The notes beneath the pieces are model-generated. The model was not told where the DNA came from. It saw only the letters and a program-made list of their open reading frames with translations, and made no database searches. The position numbers were made by a program, and so were the translations under genes. Positions 1 through 8,497 of a stretch of DNA of 64,000 nucleotides are shown here, piece by piece. Source of the DNA: DASWJZ01 sp964440525 (lineage in GTDB: Bacteria > Pseudomonadota > Alphaproteobacteria > Rhizobiales > Afifellaceae); assembly GCA_964440525.1 (NCBI GenBank), contig CAYTTC010000001.1, positions 74,057 through 138,056 of the forward strand. The letters are read 5' to 3'. How positions within the stretch are numbered: the first letter of the stretch is position 1; each line of letters starts with the position of its first letter.

Positions 1-2
1 AG

Positions 3-119
3 GTGCTTGGACATCGGCTGGACATCAAAGAGACGAGTTCGCGCCCGCCCTTCACCCCCGCCACGCCGTTCGGCTCGGTGATTGCGCAGCGTCACGCCGA
101 GCGCCTGGGACCGCTATGA
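3..119 (+). CDS. C-terminal end of an unidentified gene (partial)
   Basis: An open frame enters from the left edge of the window and stops with TGA at 117-119, 34 bases before the dehydratase start. It gives 38 residues ending HAERLGPL. About three quarters of its codons end in G or C, like the real genes nearby, which supports coding. Too little is left to name a family. If real, it is the upstream member of the module A operon. Confidence 0.45.
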   Translation: MLGHRLDIKETSSRPPFTPATPFGSVIAQRHAERLGPL

Positions 120-153
120 TCTGCGGCCCGCACGCTCTGGACTTACCAATCCG

Positions 154-1881
154 ATGAGCGGCCCGGCCGACCCTTTCCGCTCCTCGGCCTGGTTCGGCGG
201 GGCCAACAAGATGGCGTTCGTCCATCGGAGCTGGATGAAGAGCCAGGGCTATCCTGCCGACCTTTTCGACGGCCGCCCGGTCATCGGGATCTGCAACAGC
301 TGGTCGGAACTGACGCCCTGCAACGCCCACCTGCGCGACCTTGCCGATCACGTGAAGCGGGGCATCTACGAGATGGGGGGATTCCCGGTCGAGTTTCCGG
401 TCATGTCCCTCGGCGAGTCGAACATGCGCCCCTCGGCGATGATGTTCCGCAACCTCGCCAGCATGGACGTCGAGGAAAGCCTGCGCGCCAATCCCATCGA
501 CGGCGTTGTCCTCCTGGTCGGCTGCGACAAGACCACGCCCGCCCTCGTCATGGGGGCCGTGAGCTGCGACCTGCCGACGATCGTGGTGTCGGGCGGACCC
601 ATGCTACGCGGCAGCTTCCGCGGTCGGACCATCGGCTCCGGCACCGATGTCTTCCGCCTCAGCGAGGAGGTCAAGGCCGGGGCGCTTTCGTCGGCCGATT
701 TCCTTGCGGCCGAGGGCGCCATGAGCCGCTCGGCCGGCAGCTGCAACACCATGGGCACGGCGTCGACGATGGCGTGTATGGTGGAGAGCCTTGGGCTTGC
801 TCTGCCCGGGAACGCGGCCATTCCCGCCGTCGATGCCCGTCGCCGGGTGCTCTCCCATCTTTCGGGGCGCCGCATCGTCGAGATGGTTCGCGAGAACCTC
901 CGCCCGTCGCGCATCCTGGTGCGCGACGCCTTCGAGAACGCCGTCCGTGTGAACGGGGCGATAGGGGGCTCCACCAACGCGGTGATCCATCTGCTCGCCA
1001 TCGCGGGACGGGCGGACGTTCCCTTCTCGCTGGACGACTGGGACAGCTGCGGCCGCGGGGTGCCGACAATCGTCAACCTGATGCCGTCCGGCGAATATCT
1101 GATGGAGGACTTCTTCGAAGCCGGCGGCCTCCCGCCCGTGATCCGGACTCTCGTCGAGGGCGGCTTCCTGCACGCAAATGCACTGACTGTCACGGGCGCC
1201 AGCCTCGGCGACAATTGCCGTGACGCGGAGTGCTTCAATCCGCAGGTGATCCGGCCGCTCGACAATCCCCTGGCGGCCGATGGCGGAATCGCGGTGCTGC
1301 GGGGCAATTTGGCGCCCGGCGGCGCGGTCCTGAAGCCGTCGGCGGCTACCCCTGCTTTGATGCGCCATCGCGGCCGCTGCGTCGTGTTCGACTCCATCGA
1401 CGAATACCGAGCGCGGATCGACGATCCAGACCTCAACGTCGACCAGGACTCTGTTCTGGTGCTGCGAAATTGCGGACCGATCGGCTATCCCGGCATGCCG
1501 GAGGTGGGCAATATGGGCCTCCCGCCGAAGCTGTTGCACGCCGGCGTGCGGGACATGGTCCGCCTGTCGGACGCCCGCATGAGCGGCACCGCCTACGGCA
1601 CGGTTGTCCTGCATGTCTGTCCGGAAGCGGCCGCGGGCGGCCCGCTCGGCCTTGTCGAGGAGGGCGACTTCGTCGAACTCGACGTCGACAATCGCCGCCT
1701 TCATCTCGAGGTGCCGCAGCAAGCGCTTGACGCGCGCCGCGCGCGCCTGACGGCGGCGGCGCCGGACTATACCGGCTATCAGCAGTTCTTCTCGGAGAAC
1801 GTGCTGCAAGCGGATCGTGGCTGCGACTTCGGGTTCCTCGTCGGCCGCCGGACCGCACAAATCCCTCGGGAGTATCTCTAG
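154..1881 (+). CDS. IlvD/Edd-family sugar-acid dehydratase (L-arabinonate/xylonate dehydratase-like)
   Basis: A 575-residue protein of the dihydroxy-acid/6-phosphogluconate dehydratase superfamily, which removes water from an aldonate to give a 2-keto-3-deoxy acid in the cytoplasm using an Fe-S cluster and Mg. The three cluster cysteines expected in the pentonate-dehydratase branch are visible at C56 (SWSELTPCN), C124 (CDKTTPA) and C197 (GSCNTMG). Their spacing and the total length closely match characterised L-arabinonate and D-xylonate dehydratases, and the ADRGCDFGFL tail is also typical. The ATG at 154 is chosen because homology begins just after it; a TTG at 82 would overlap the preceding frame. 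It heads a run with an ABC importer, an LDH2-type dehydrogenase and an RraA-type aldolase, which suggests catabolism of an imported acid. The exact substrate cannot be fixed from sequence; branched-chain amino-acid IlvD is unlikely. Confidence 0.9.
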   Translation: MSGPADPFRSSAWFGGANKMAFVHRSWMKSQGYPADLFDGRPVIGICNSWSELTPCNAHLRDLADHVKRGIYEMGGFPVEFPVMSLGESNMRPSAMMFRNLASMDVEESLRANPIDGVVLLVGCDKTTPALVMGAVSCDLPTIVVSGGPMLRGSFRGRTIGSGTDVFRLSEEVKAGALSSADFLAAEGAMSRSAGSCNTMGTASTMACMVESLGLALPGNAAIPAVDARRRVLSHLSGRRIVEMVRENLRPSRILVRDAFENAVRVNGAIGGSTNAVIHLLAIAGRADVPFSLDDWDSCGRGVPTIVNLMPSGEYLMEDFFEAGGLPPVIRTLVEGGFLHANALTVTGASLGDNCRDAECFNPQVIRPLDNPLAADGGIAVLRGNLAPGGAVLKPSAATPALMRHRGRCVVFDSIDEYRARIDDPDLNVDQDSVLVLRNCGPIGYPGMPEVGNMGLPPKLLHAGVRDMVRLSDARMSGTAYGTVVLHVCPEAAAGGPLGLVEEGDFVELDVDNRRLHLEVPQQALDARRARLTAAAPDYTGYQQFFSENVLQADRGCDFGFLVGRRTAQIPREYL

Positions 1882-2001
1882 ACCGTCGAGTCCACGGAAG
1901 TGGTTGGCAGACGACACGATGACCGCCCTGCAAACATCGATGGCCGGACAAGTCCTGCCCGCGCGGGAGGCCAGCAGTCCATGCTGAGGAGTCTGACGTA
2001 G

Positions 2002-2697
2002 ATGTTCAACTTCGCAGGCGCGGTTGAGTACCTTCCCGCTCTGCTGCTGGGCGCCCTCATCAGCGTCGAGCTGACGGTGTGCGTCATGGGGCTCAGCCTC
2101 GTCTTCGGGCTCGTGCTGGCGTTGGCGAAGCTGTCGCGGTCCCGCGTCATGTCGACGGCGGCAAACGTCTATATCGAGGTCATTCGCGGCACGCCCTGTC
2201 TCCTGCAGCTGTTCTACATCTACTTCGTGCTCCCCTCGGTGGGGATCCGCGTGGAGCCGTTCCTTGCGGGCGTGCTGGGACTCACGATCAACTATTCCGC
2301 TTATCTCGCCGAGGTGTATCGCGCCGGCATAGCTGCGGTGCCGCGCGGCCAAGTCGAAGCATCGCAGGCGCTTGGCATGTCGCGGCGCAAGATGTTGCGG
2401 CTGATCATCCTGCCGCAGGCCATCCGCGTCGTCATTCCGCCGCTGGGAAACTATTTCATCTCCCTCTTCAAGGACACGTCGCTGGTATCGACGGTCACGG
2501 TCAGGGAACTGATGTTCACGGGGCAGATCATCGCCTCGATGAACTTCCAGTATTTCACCATCTTCACGATCATCGGCATCATCTATTTCGGCTTGTCCTA
2601 CCCGAGTGCGCTCTTCGTGAAATTTCTCGAAAGGCGGATGGAGGTCGGACGGCGGCCCGCGGCGTTCCGCGATGGCCCGCGTGGCGCCGCCATATGA
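2002..2697 (+). CDS. ABC transporter permease, polar amino-acid (HisM/GlnP) type
   Basis: A 231-residue inner-membrane permease with about five hydrophobic segments and the cytoplasmic EAA loop (EASQALGMS, residues about 117-125) that contacts the ATPase. Length and motif fit the HisM/HisQ/GlnP family, which usually works as a homo- or heterodimer. Only one permease gene lies in this module, so a homodimer is likely. A GAGGA at 1986-1990 precedes the ATG. Its stop overlaps the next start in an ATGA, so it is translationally coupled to the ATPase. Family members carry amino acids, opines or other small acids. The neighbouring dehydratase suggests an acidic or amino-sugar substrate, but that is inference. 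Confidence 0.9.
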   Translation: MFNFAGAVEYLPALLLGALISVELTVCVMGLSLVFGLVLALAKLSRSRVMSTAANVYIEVIRGTPCLLQLFYIYFVLPSVGIRVEPFLAGVLGLTINYSAYLAEVYRAGIAAVPRGQVEASQALGMSRRKMLRLIILPQAIRVVIPPLGNYFISLFKDTSLVSTVTVRELMFTGQIIASMNFQYFTIFTIIGIIYFGLSYPSALFVKFLERRMEVGRRPAAFRDGPRGAAI

Positions 2698-3470
2698 TCC
2701 GGCTCGAAGGGGTCAGCAAGTCGTTCGGCGGGCTGCGGGTGCTCAGCGACGTTTCGCTCGAGGTGAAGGCGGGAGAGGTCGTCTGCGTCATCGGCCCTTC
2801 GGGCGCAGGAAAATCGACGATGCTCCGCTGCATCAACCATCTGGAGCGCGTCGACAGCGGGACGATTTACATCGAGGGTCAGCCTGTTTACCGGTACGTC
2901 CGCGACGGCAAGCTCGTCGTGGATTCCGACCGGCGCATCGAGCAGGTGCGCTCGCAGGTCGGCATGGTGTTTCAATCCTTCAATCTGTTTCCGCATTTCA
3001 CCGTTCTGCAGAACGTCATGGTGTCGCCCGTGCATGTGCTGGGGGAGCCCAAGGACAAGGTGCGGGAGCGTGCGCTGGCCTTGCTGGACAAGGTCGGCCT
3101 CACGGCGAAGACCGACGCCTATCCACACGAGCTCAGCGGCGGCCAGCAGCAGCGGGTAGCTATCGCGCGCGCTCTGGCGATGCGGCCGAAGGTCATGCTG
3201 TTCGACGAGGTCACGTCGGCGCTCGATCCCGAACTCGTCGCAGAAGTGCTGCGTGTCATGCGCGAACTGGCCCGCGAAGGCATGACGATGATCGTCGTCA
3301 CGCATGAAATGGGTTTTGCGCGCGACGTTGCCGACCGGGTCGTGTTCATGGCCGACGGTGTGGTCGTCGAGATCGCGCCTCCGTCGCAGCTCTTCACCGC
3401 CCCGACGAGCGAACGCACCAGGCGATTCCTTCAATCCATCCTTGAACGCAGCCGCGAGCTCGGCACATGA
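2694..3470 (+). CDS. ABC transporter ATP-binding protein (GlnQ/HisP type)
   Basis: A 258-residue cytoplasmic ATPase that powers the adjacent permease. All motifs are present: Walker A GPSGAGKST (about residues 34-42), the Q-loop in VFQSFNLFPH, signature LSGGQQQRVAIARAL, Walker B VMLFDEVTSALD and the switch His in VVTHEMGF. The usual Pro after the catalytic Glu is Val (DEVTSALD), a variant seen in this family. The ATG at 2694 overlaps the permease stop by four bases. A longer reading upstream in the same frame only crosses the permease and is a shadow. The insert between Walker A and the Q-loop (VYRYVRDGKLVVDSD) resembles that of amino-acid importers. Confidence 0.92.
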   Translation: MIRLEGVSKSFGGLRVLSDVSLEVKAGEVVCVIGPSGAGKSTMLRCINHLERVDSGTIYIEGQPVYRYVRDGKLVVDSDRRIEQVRSQVGMVFQSFNLFPHFTVLQNVMVSPVHVLGEPKDKVRERALALLDKVGLTAKTDAYPHELSGGQQQRVAIARALAMRPKVMLFDEVTSALDPELVAEVLRVMRELAREGMTMIVVTHEMGFARDVADRVVFMADGVVVEIAPPSQLFTAPTSERTRRFLQSILERSRELGT

Positions 3471-3549
3471 ATCCTCTTCGTGACGCACGAAGCCTGCGCC
3501 GGAAGGCGCTGTACGATCCCAAGTCAGGATCCAACATGGGAGATCAGGG

Positions 3550-4413
3550 ATGATTAAAAGCATGCAACGACTTCTGGGCGCGGTGGTGATCAGCGGATCC
3601 GCCGTCCTAGCGACAACTGCTATGGCAGGCGATATCGGGACAGGCGCGGTCGATTTCTCGAAACTCGGCGACGGGTCCTACAAGCGGGCCGTCGAGGAAG
3701 GGATCACACTCGGCATCTCGAACGATCCGCCCTTCACCTATCAAGACGACAAGACGAAGGACTATGATGGGATGGATGTGCGAATCTTCAAGGAGGTCGC
3801 GAAACGTCTCGGCATCACGAACGTGACGTGGGAGTTGGTTCAGTTCGATGCGCTCATTCCAGGACTTGTCGCCGATCGCTGGGACGTAGTGGTTGACAAC
3901 CTGCACGAGAACCCGAAACGGCTCGAAGTGATCAGCTTCACCGGGCCGAGCTTCTGGTACGGCTCGGCGCTCGCCGTGCAGAAGGGCAACCCGAAAAATA
4001 TTCACACCTGGGACGATCTGGCGGGCAAGACGGTCGGCACCATTCGCGGCAGCATCGGCCAGGGAATCCTCGAAGCGCGCGGAGATCTGCAGGAGGTGAA
4101 GCTCTATACGTCCAACGAAGCCGAGTTCGCCGATGTCATTGCCGGCCGTCTCGACGCCGTCATGGAGGACGGCTTGAAGATCGGGCAGTTCCTCAAGAAG
4201 AACCCCGACGTCGCGTTGGAGATGGCCACCGGCTACTCGCCCCCCGCGGACGAGTACGGTTATGCCCGCTATGGGATCCGCAAGGACGACGTGGATCTGA
4301 ACCTCGCGGTTTCGCGGGCGCTGGCGGAAATCCGGGCCGACGGGACACTCAGCTCGATCGTGAAAGAGTACGGCTTCACCGACCGTAATCTGTGGTTCTT
4401 CCCCACCCAATAG
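3550..4413 (+). CDS. Periplasmic substrate-binding protein, SBP_bac_3 family
   Basis: A 287-residue exported binding protein. An N-terminal signal peptide (basic MIKSMQR, hydrophobic core, probable cleavage after TAMA at about residue 26) precedes an SBP_bac_3 fold, with GISNDPPFTYQDD near the first beta strand, YDGMDVRIFKEVAKRLG and a second-lobe segment starting LAGKTVGTIRGS. These are hallmarks of the polar amino-acid class. It lies 79 bases after the ATPase and completes the importer. SBP_bac_3 proteins mostly bind alpha-amino acids and related polar acids, so an uncharged sugar is an unlikely ligand. Confidence 0.9.
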   Translation: MIKSMQRLLGAVVISGSAVLATTAMAGDIGTGAVDFSKLGDGSYKRAVEEGITLGISNDPPFTYQDDKTKDYDGMDVRIFKEVAKRLGITNVTWELVQFDALIPGLVADRWDVVVDNLHENPKRLEVISFTGPSFWYGSALAVQKGNPKNIHTWDDLAGKTVGTIRGSIGQGILEARGDLQEVKLYTSNEAEFADVIAGRLDAVMEDGLKIGQFLKKNPDVALEMATGYSPPADEYGYARYGIRKDDVDLNLAVSRALAEIRADGTLSSIVKEYGFTDRNLWFFPTQ

Positions 4414-4432
4414 GCCGAGCCGAAGCCACGGC

Positions 4433-4469
4433 CGAGGCGCCCGCCGTCTTCACGATGGCGGGCGCCTCG
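4433..4469 (+). terminator. Strong GC hairpin after the module A binding protein
   Basis: A perfect 13-base inverted repeat (CGAGGCGCCCGCC at 4433-4445 and its complement at 4457-4469) with an 11-base loop, beginning 20 bases after the binding-protein stop and ending before the dehydrogenase start at 4492. No T run follows, so it may be an mRNA-stabilising or attenuating hairpin rather than a full intrinsic terminator. Confidence 0.55.
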
Positions 4470-4491
4470 AACTCCATGCCCTCTCAAGACC

Positions 4492-5556
4492 ATGATGCGC
4501 TTTTCGCCTGAATCCCTGGCTGCCTTCACCGTCGCTGTGCTTGGCCGTGCGGGAGCGGCGCCCACGACGGCCGAGGCGTGCGGCCGGGCGCTGATGGAGG
4601 CCTCGCTCGGCGGCGTCGATACGCATGGCGTGCGCCTTCTCCCCATCTATGCAGAGGCCCTCGCCAGCGGACATGTGCACGGAGCGCCGCAACTTCTAAC
4701 CGAGACGCAGAGCCCCGCGCTGGTCAGCGTCGATGCCGATGGCGGGCTCGGCCATCTCCCAAGCTTCACGGCGGTGGACCTTGCGATCGACCTCGCCCGC
4801 TCGTCGGGGGCCGCAGTTGCGATCGTGCGCAACTCGTCCCATCACGGCGCAACCGGCGTCTGCACGGCCGCTGCCGCGCGGAAGGGATTTCTCGCACTCG
4901 GCGCAAGCAGCACCGAGGCCGCGGTAGCGCCGCACGGTGGTCGCGAGCCGTTCTTCGGCACGAACCCCCTCAGCTTCGCGGCTCGCATGTCCGGGGACCG
5001 GTTGATTCTCCTCGACATGGCGACGAGTTCCATACCCCTGAACCGAGCATACCTGCTGCGATCGCTAGGCACGCCGCTGGCGCCCGACGTCGCGCTGGAC
5101 AGGATGGGCGCGCCGACCCGCGACCCTGCCGACGTCCACGCGCTGCTCTCCCTCGGCAGCCCGATCTTCGGATACAAGGGCGCCGGCCTGGCCTTCATGC
5201 TGGAGATCCTCGCCGGGCTCCTCGCCGGCATGCCGCACGCCCACGCCGTTACCCGCCTCGCGCAGGGCCAGGGCGACTACGGGCGTCTCGGCCACTTTTT
5301 CCTGGTTATCGATCCAGAGCGCTTCCTGCCACGCGTAGCATTCGAGACGGCAGTGCGCGGACTCGTGCAAGACCTTGCGGAGCAACCGGCGGCTGGAGGA
5401 GAAGCGATCATGTATCCCGGACAGCGCGAAGCGGAGGAGACGGTTCGACGTGCGGCAACCGGTATTCCGATCGACGGCGAAACGTGGCGAAGCTTTACCG
5501 CCCTCGCCCTCGCCTATGCCCTGCTGCTGCCTGTCGCGATGCCCCGTGTCCCGTGA
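4492..5556 (+). CDS. LDH2/malate-type NAD(P)-dependent oxidoreductase
   Basis: A 354-residue member of the Ldh_2 family (AllD ureidoglycolate, YiaK 2,3-diketo-L-gulonate, DpkA and sulfolactate dehydrogenases), a Rossmann-unrelated fold that oxidises or reduces 2-hydroxy/2-keto acids. Family signatures are visible: VDTHGVRL (catalytic His near residue 45), RNSSHHGATG, FFGTNPLSFAA, ILLDMATSS and FGYKGAGLAFMLE. It is probably cytoplasmic, with no signal peptide. Its position between the importer and the RraA-type aldolase suggests oxidation of a hydroxy-acid intermediate before carbon-carbon cleavage. Two consecutive ATG codons occur near the start. Confidence 0.88.
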   Translation: MMRFSPESLAAFTVAVLGRAGAAPTTAEACGRALMEASLGGVDTHGVRLLPIYAEALASGHVHGAPQLLTETQSPALVSVDADGGLGHLPSFTAVDLAIDLARSSGAAVAIVRNSSHHGATGVCTAAAARKGFLALGASSTEAAVAPHGGREPFFGTNPLSFAARMSGDRLILLDMATSSIPLNRAYLLRSLGTPLAPDVALDRMGAPTRDPADVHALLSLGSPIFGYKGAGLAFMLEILAGLLAGMPHAHAVTRLAQGQGDYGRLGHFFLVIDPERFLPRVAFETAVRGLVQDLAEQPAAGGEAIMYPGQREAEETVRRAATGIPIDGETWRSFTALALAYALLLPVAMPRVP

Positions 5557-5662
5557 GTAGCCGTTGCACGCGCCACCCCTCCATAGCGTCAAGCTGGAGC
5601 AAGCAGCGACCCGATTTCCGTTGAGCAATCCGAAGCCATCCCCCCGCCGCAAGGAGCATGGA

Positions 5663-6325
5663 ATGACCGCATCTTCAGACCTGATCGCCATCAAGACGCA
5701 GCTCTTTACGGCCGTCCTGTCGGATTGCCTCGACCAGGTCGGCGTGACGACGCAGGCTTTGGCCTCCCGGATACGCCCGCTCGACGATGCGAGCGTCATG
5801 GTCGGTCGCGCCCGCACCGCGGCGTTCATGGAAGTTTTCGGCCACACGCCGGCGGACAATCCCTACGCGCTGGAGATCGCGCTGATCGACAGCCTCAAGC
5901 CCGGAGAGATCCCGGTTTTCGCGTGCGGCAATGCGGCGAGGATTGCGCCGTGGGGCGAGCTGCTCAGCACCGCTGCCAATGTCCGCGGCGCCGCCGGCGC
6001 CCTGATGGACGGCTGTACGCGCGATACCAAGGCGATCAAGGCGATGGGTTTTCCGGTGTTTCACGGAGGCATTGCGCCGCTCGACACCAAGGGACGCGGA
6101 AAAATCATGGCGATTGACGTTCCCATCGAATGCGCCGGCGTGTCCGTCCGTTCGGGCGATCTGATCTTCGGCGACGCGGACGGTGTCGTCGTCATCCCGC
6201 AGCACGTCGAGGCGGAGGTGCTGGATCTCGCATTCAAGAAAGTCGCGGGAGAGCGCGACTCCCTGCGCGACCTTCGGGCCGGGCAGCCGCTCGGCGAGGT
6301 CTTCGCGCGATACGGTATCCTCTGA
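5663..6325 (+). CDS. RraA-like protein (4-hydroxy-4-methyl-2-oxoglutarate aldolase family)
   Basis: A 220-residue RraA/HMG-aldolase family protein. The first half has the family pattern LTAVLSDCLDQVG, with GRARTAAFME and the conserved DGCTRDTKAI (Arg and Asp that bind the metal and pyruvate moiety in HMG aldolases), followed by a C-terminal DGVVVIP strand. The start at 5663 is fixed by an ideal AAGGAG at 5651-5656. Characterised relatives either cleave 2-oxo-4-hydroxy acids to pyruvate or bind RNase E (RraA proper). Next to a dehydratase and a dehydrogenase the aldolase role is much more likely. It closes module A and converges with the minus-strand enolase gene; the 135 bases between them show nothing striking. 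Confidence 0.82.
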   Translation: MTASSDLIAIKTQLFTAVLSDCLDQVGVTTQALASRIRPLDDASVMVGRARTAAFMEVFGHTPADNPYALEIALIDSLKPGEIPVFACGNAARIAPWGELLSTAANVRGAAGALMDGCTRDTKAIKAMGFPVFHGGIAPLDTKGRGKIMAIDVPIECAGVSVRSGDLIFGDADGVVVIPQHVEAEVLDLAFKKVAGERDSLRDLRAGQPLGEVFARYGIL

Positions 6326-6460
6326 CGCGCGTGTCCGGGTGCGGGGACGCGCGGCGGAGCTACCCAAGACACTTTGCGCAGGCGGACGAAATTCATTCTC
6401 GCCAACCACATCGAACTTTTCACCGCCAGTGCGACGCTCAAGTTACTGAGGCGGAGCCTC

Positions 6461-7630
6461 CTATTTGCTCTTGAACAGGGTTTGGCCGTCGACGATGATT
6501 TCCACGTCGACTTTGTACTGCTTCAGCGCCGCCTCGTTGACTTCGATGCCGATCCCCGGCGCATCGGAGACTACGATTTCTCCCGCGGAGTTCCGGGTGA
6601 TGTGATTGGAAGTAAGGTCGACAGCGAGCTGCTTCAGCGCGACCGGATACTCGCAGATCGTGTGATCGCGGAGACCAGCGAACGGCTGCAGCGAGGCGCT
6701 CAGCGCCAGATGTGACGTGAAGGTGTGGTTGACATAGGTCACGCCGTTCGCAACGGCGTAGTCCGCCGTGCGCCTGGCGGGGCCGATGCCGCCGATCCGG
6801 CCGCAATCGATCTGGATGTAACGGACGCGGCCGTAGTCGATGAGATGTTGCGCCATGTGGAAATTATGCGCCGCCTCGCCGCCGGCCACCGCGACGGACG
6901 TCGTCCGGATGCCCAACTCGGCGTAGGCTTTCAGGGCGCCGGCGCTGAACGGCTCCTCGAACCAGGTCGCGCGATTTCGTTCGAGAGCGGGCAAGCGGGC
7001 GGCGGCCGACTCGACATCCTCGCCGAATATCTGGCCTGCGTCGACCAGGAGGATTCCATCCGCGCCGAGCCCCTCGCGCGCGGCGTCGAGATGATCCTCG
7101 TCCGCCTTGAGGGTGCCGCGGCCGAACGGGCCCCAGCCGAACTTGGCGGCGCGAAATCCGTTGGCGCGGGACGTCTTTCCCCCCTGCAGCGTCGCCTCCG
7201 GGGTGTCGCCGAAGAGCTGCGAGGCATAGGGGACTTTCGGGAAAGCCTCGCGGTAGCCGAGCAGGCGGTAAACCGGCTCGCTGCGCGCTTTCCCGAGCAC
7301 ATCCCAAAGCGCCATCTCGATGCCCGACCATGTGTGGGCCGCCTGCAGCAGATCCTGACTGTCGTAGGCAACCTTCGCTGCCATCCGCTCGATGTCGCGA
7401 GGAGCGTCGATCGTCTCGCCGAGCACCGAAGCTGAGACCGGGCGGCAACCACCGTGCGACATCGGCGTGACGAATGCGGCGATCGACGTGAGCGGCGACG
7501 CTTCGCACTCTCCCCAGCCTACAAGGCCGGCCGCATCCACGCGCACGACGAGAGCGTCCTGGCTCCCGTCGGCATCGGTCGTGACCTCGGGCATCGACAC
7601 GTAAAAGAAGTCAACCGCTTCGATTCTCAT
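6461..7630 (-). CDS. Enolase superfamily (mandelate racemase/muconate lactonizing) protein
   Basis: A 389-residue enolase-superfamily enzyme, most likely an acid-sugar dehydratase. The MR-type active-site set can be read in order: Lys in AAKFGWGPFG, metal ligands Asp (LLVDAGQ), Glu (WFEEPF) and Glu (AVAGGEAAH), then Asp (QIDCGRIGG) and the general-base His (YVNHTFTSH). All key positions are filled, so it should be active, abstracting the proton alpha to the carboxylate. Its start overlaps the GntR stop by four bases (ATGA), so regulator and enzyme share a transcript. The substrate is unknown. Confidence 0.88.
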   Translation of the reverse strand: MRIEAVDFFYVSMPEVTTDADGSQDALVVRVDAAGLVGWGECEASPLTSIAAFVTPMSHGGCRPVSASVLGETIDAPRDIERMAAKVAYDSQDLLQAAHTWSGIEMALWDVLGKARSEPVYRLLGYREAFPKVPYASQLFGDTPEATLQGGKTSRANGFRAAKFGWGPFGRGTLKADEDHLDAAREGLGADGILLVDAGQIFGEDVESAAARLPALERNRATWFEEPFSAGALKAYAELGIRTTSVAVAGGEAAHNFHMAQHLIDYGRVRYIQIDCGRIGGIGPARRTADYAVANGVTYVNHTFTSHLALSASLQPFAGLRDHTICEYPVALKQLAVDLTSNHITRNSAGEIVVSDAPGIGIEVNEAALKQYKVDVEIIVDGQTLFKSK

Positions 7631-8361
7631 AGCTTCGGAATTATCCTCTTTCTTCCCTTGGTCGTTGGCCTTTTGCGCAGTCGCAGGATGTGGTCCTCGA
7701 TCTCATGCAAGAGCGTTTCGGTTTCGCCTTCGGCGATCAGGTCGCGCAGTCGGCGGTGATGCTGCCCCAGGATCTCCGCTTCCTTCTCGTCGCGGATCTC
7801 GTGGCCGAACACGATGAGAACGTGCCGCGCCAGCGATTCCCAGAGCGTGAGCACGATGGCGTTCTCGGATGTCCGGCAAATCTCGCGATGAAAGCTGAGA
7901 TCGGCTTGGCTTACCTCCATCCACGCCAGCTGAGCCGCCGCCCGCTCCATCGTCGATATGATCTGGTCGAGCTGCAATAACCGTTCGGGCGAGCGCCGGT
8001 AGTTTTCCACCGCATCGGGAATCGCGATCCGCTCCAGCGCGACCCGCGCCTCGCAGACCTGGTCGATGCGGACGTCGTCGAGCGGCGGAATGAACGTCCC
8101 GCGGTGCGACGTGCTTTCGACGATCCCCTGAGTATCCAGAATCTTCAGCGCTTCGCGGAGCGGTACGCGGCTCATCTCCAGGGTCCGGGCAAGCTCCGAC
8201 TCGACGAGCCGCTGCCCGGGAACAAGTGCCCCGGACGCGATACCCCCGACGATCGCCTCCGCGCCCTGTTCCGCCAGGCTCGGCGCTCGGCGCAGGCCGA
8301 GTAACGGCATTCGCACCGGCGAGGAAGATTTTTCGTCAAGCTCTATGGATTCCGCCTTCAT
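7627..8361 (-). CDS. GntR family transcriptional regulator (FadR/FCD subfamily)
   Basis: A 244-residue regulator with an N-terminal winged helix (LVESELARTLEMSRVPLREALKILDTQG region, about residues 45-75) and a C-terminal all-helical FCD ligand domain. FCD regulators usually respond to small carboxylates and bind short palindromes centred on GTATAC. One such site lies in the divergent region upstream (8391-8398). Sharing a transcript with an enolase-family enzyme and facing the importer operon makes it the probable local repressor of module B. Confidence 0.92.
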   Translation of the reverse strand: MKAESIELDEKSSSPVRMPLLGLRRAPSLAEQGAEAIVGGIASGALVPGQRLVESELARTLEMSRVPLREALKILDTQGIVESTSHRGTFIPPLDDVRIDQVCEARVALERIAIPDAVENYRRSPERLLQLDQIISTMERAAAQLAWMEVSQADLSFHREICRTSENAIVLTLWESLARHVLIVFGHEIRDEKEAEILGQHHRRLRDLIAEGETETLLHEIEDHILRLRKRPTTKGRKRIIPKL

Positions 8362-8387
8362 CGAAGACTCGCTTGTGTCGCCTGGCT

Positions 8388-8402
8388 AACTGTATACAAT
8401 TA
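8388..8402. promoter_or_regulatory. Probable GntR/FCD operator in the divergent promoter
   Basis: A perfect TGTATACA palindrome (8391-8398) sits between the divergent gntR gene (start 8361) and the binding-protein gene (start 8498). In its wider context it reads ACTGTATACAAT, close to the TTGTATACAA-type sites bound by FCD-type GntR regulators. The position allows control of both transcripts. Assignment is by motif resemblance and location only. Confidence 0.6.
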
Positions 8403-8497
8403 GTTCGCGATCAGCAAACCACTGTGGCTTGCTGATCCCATGGCCGCTGTTTTTCCGCGGGGGCGGGATTCGGGTAGCCTCGATCAGGGAGCACATG

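Noticed and set aside
604..2352. Long minus-strand open frames across the dehydratase and permease genes
   Set aside because: Their composition is Arg/Ala/His-rich without family motifs, typical of antisense shadows in high-GC DNA.
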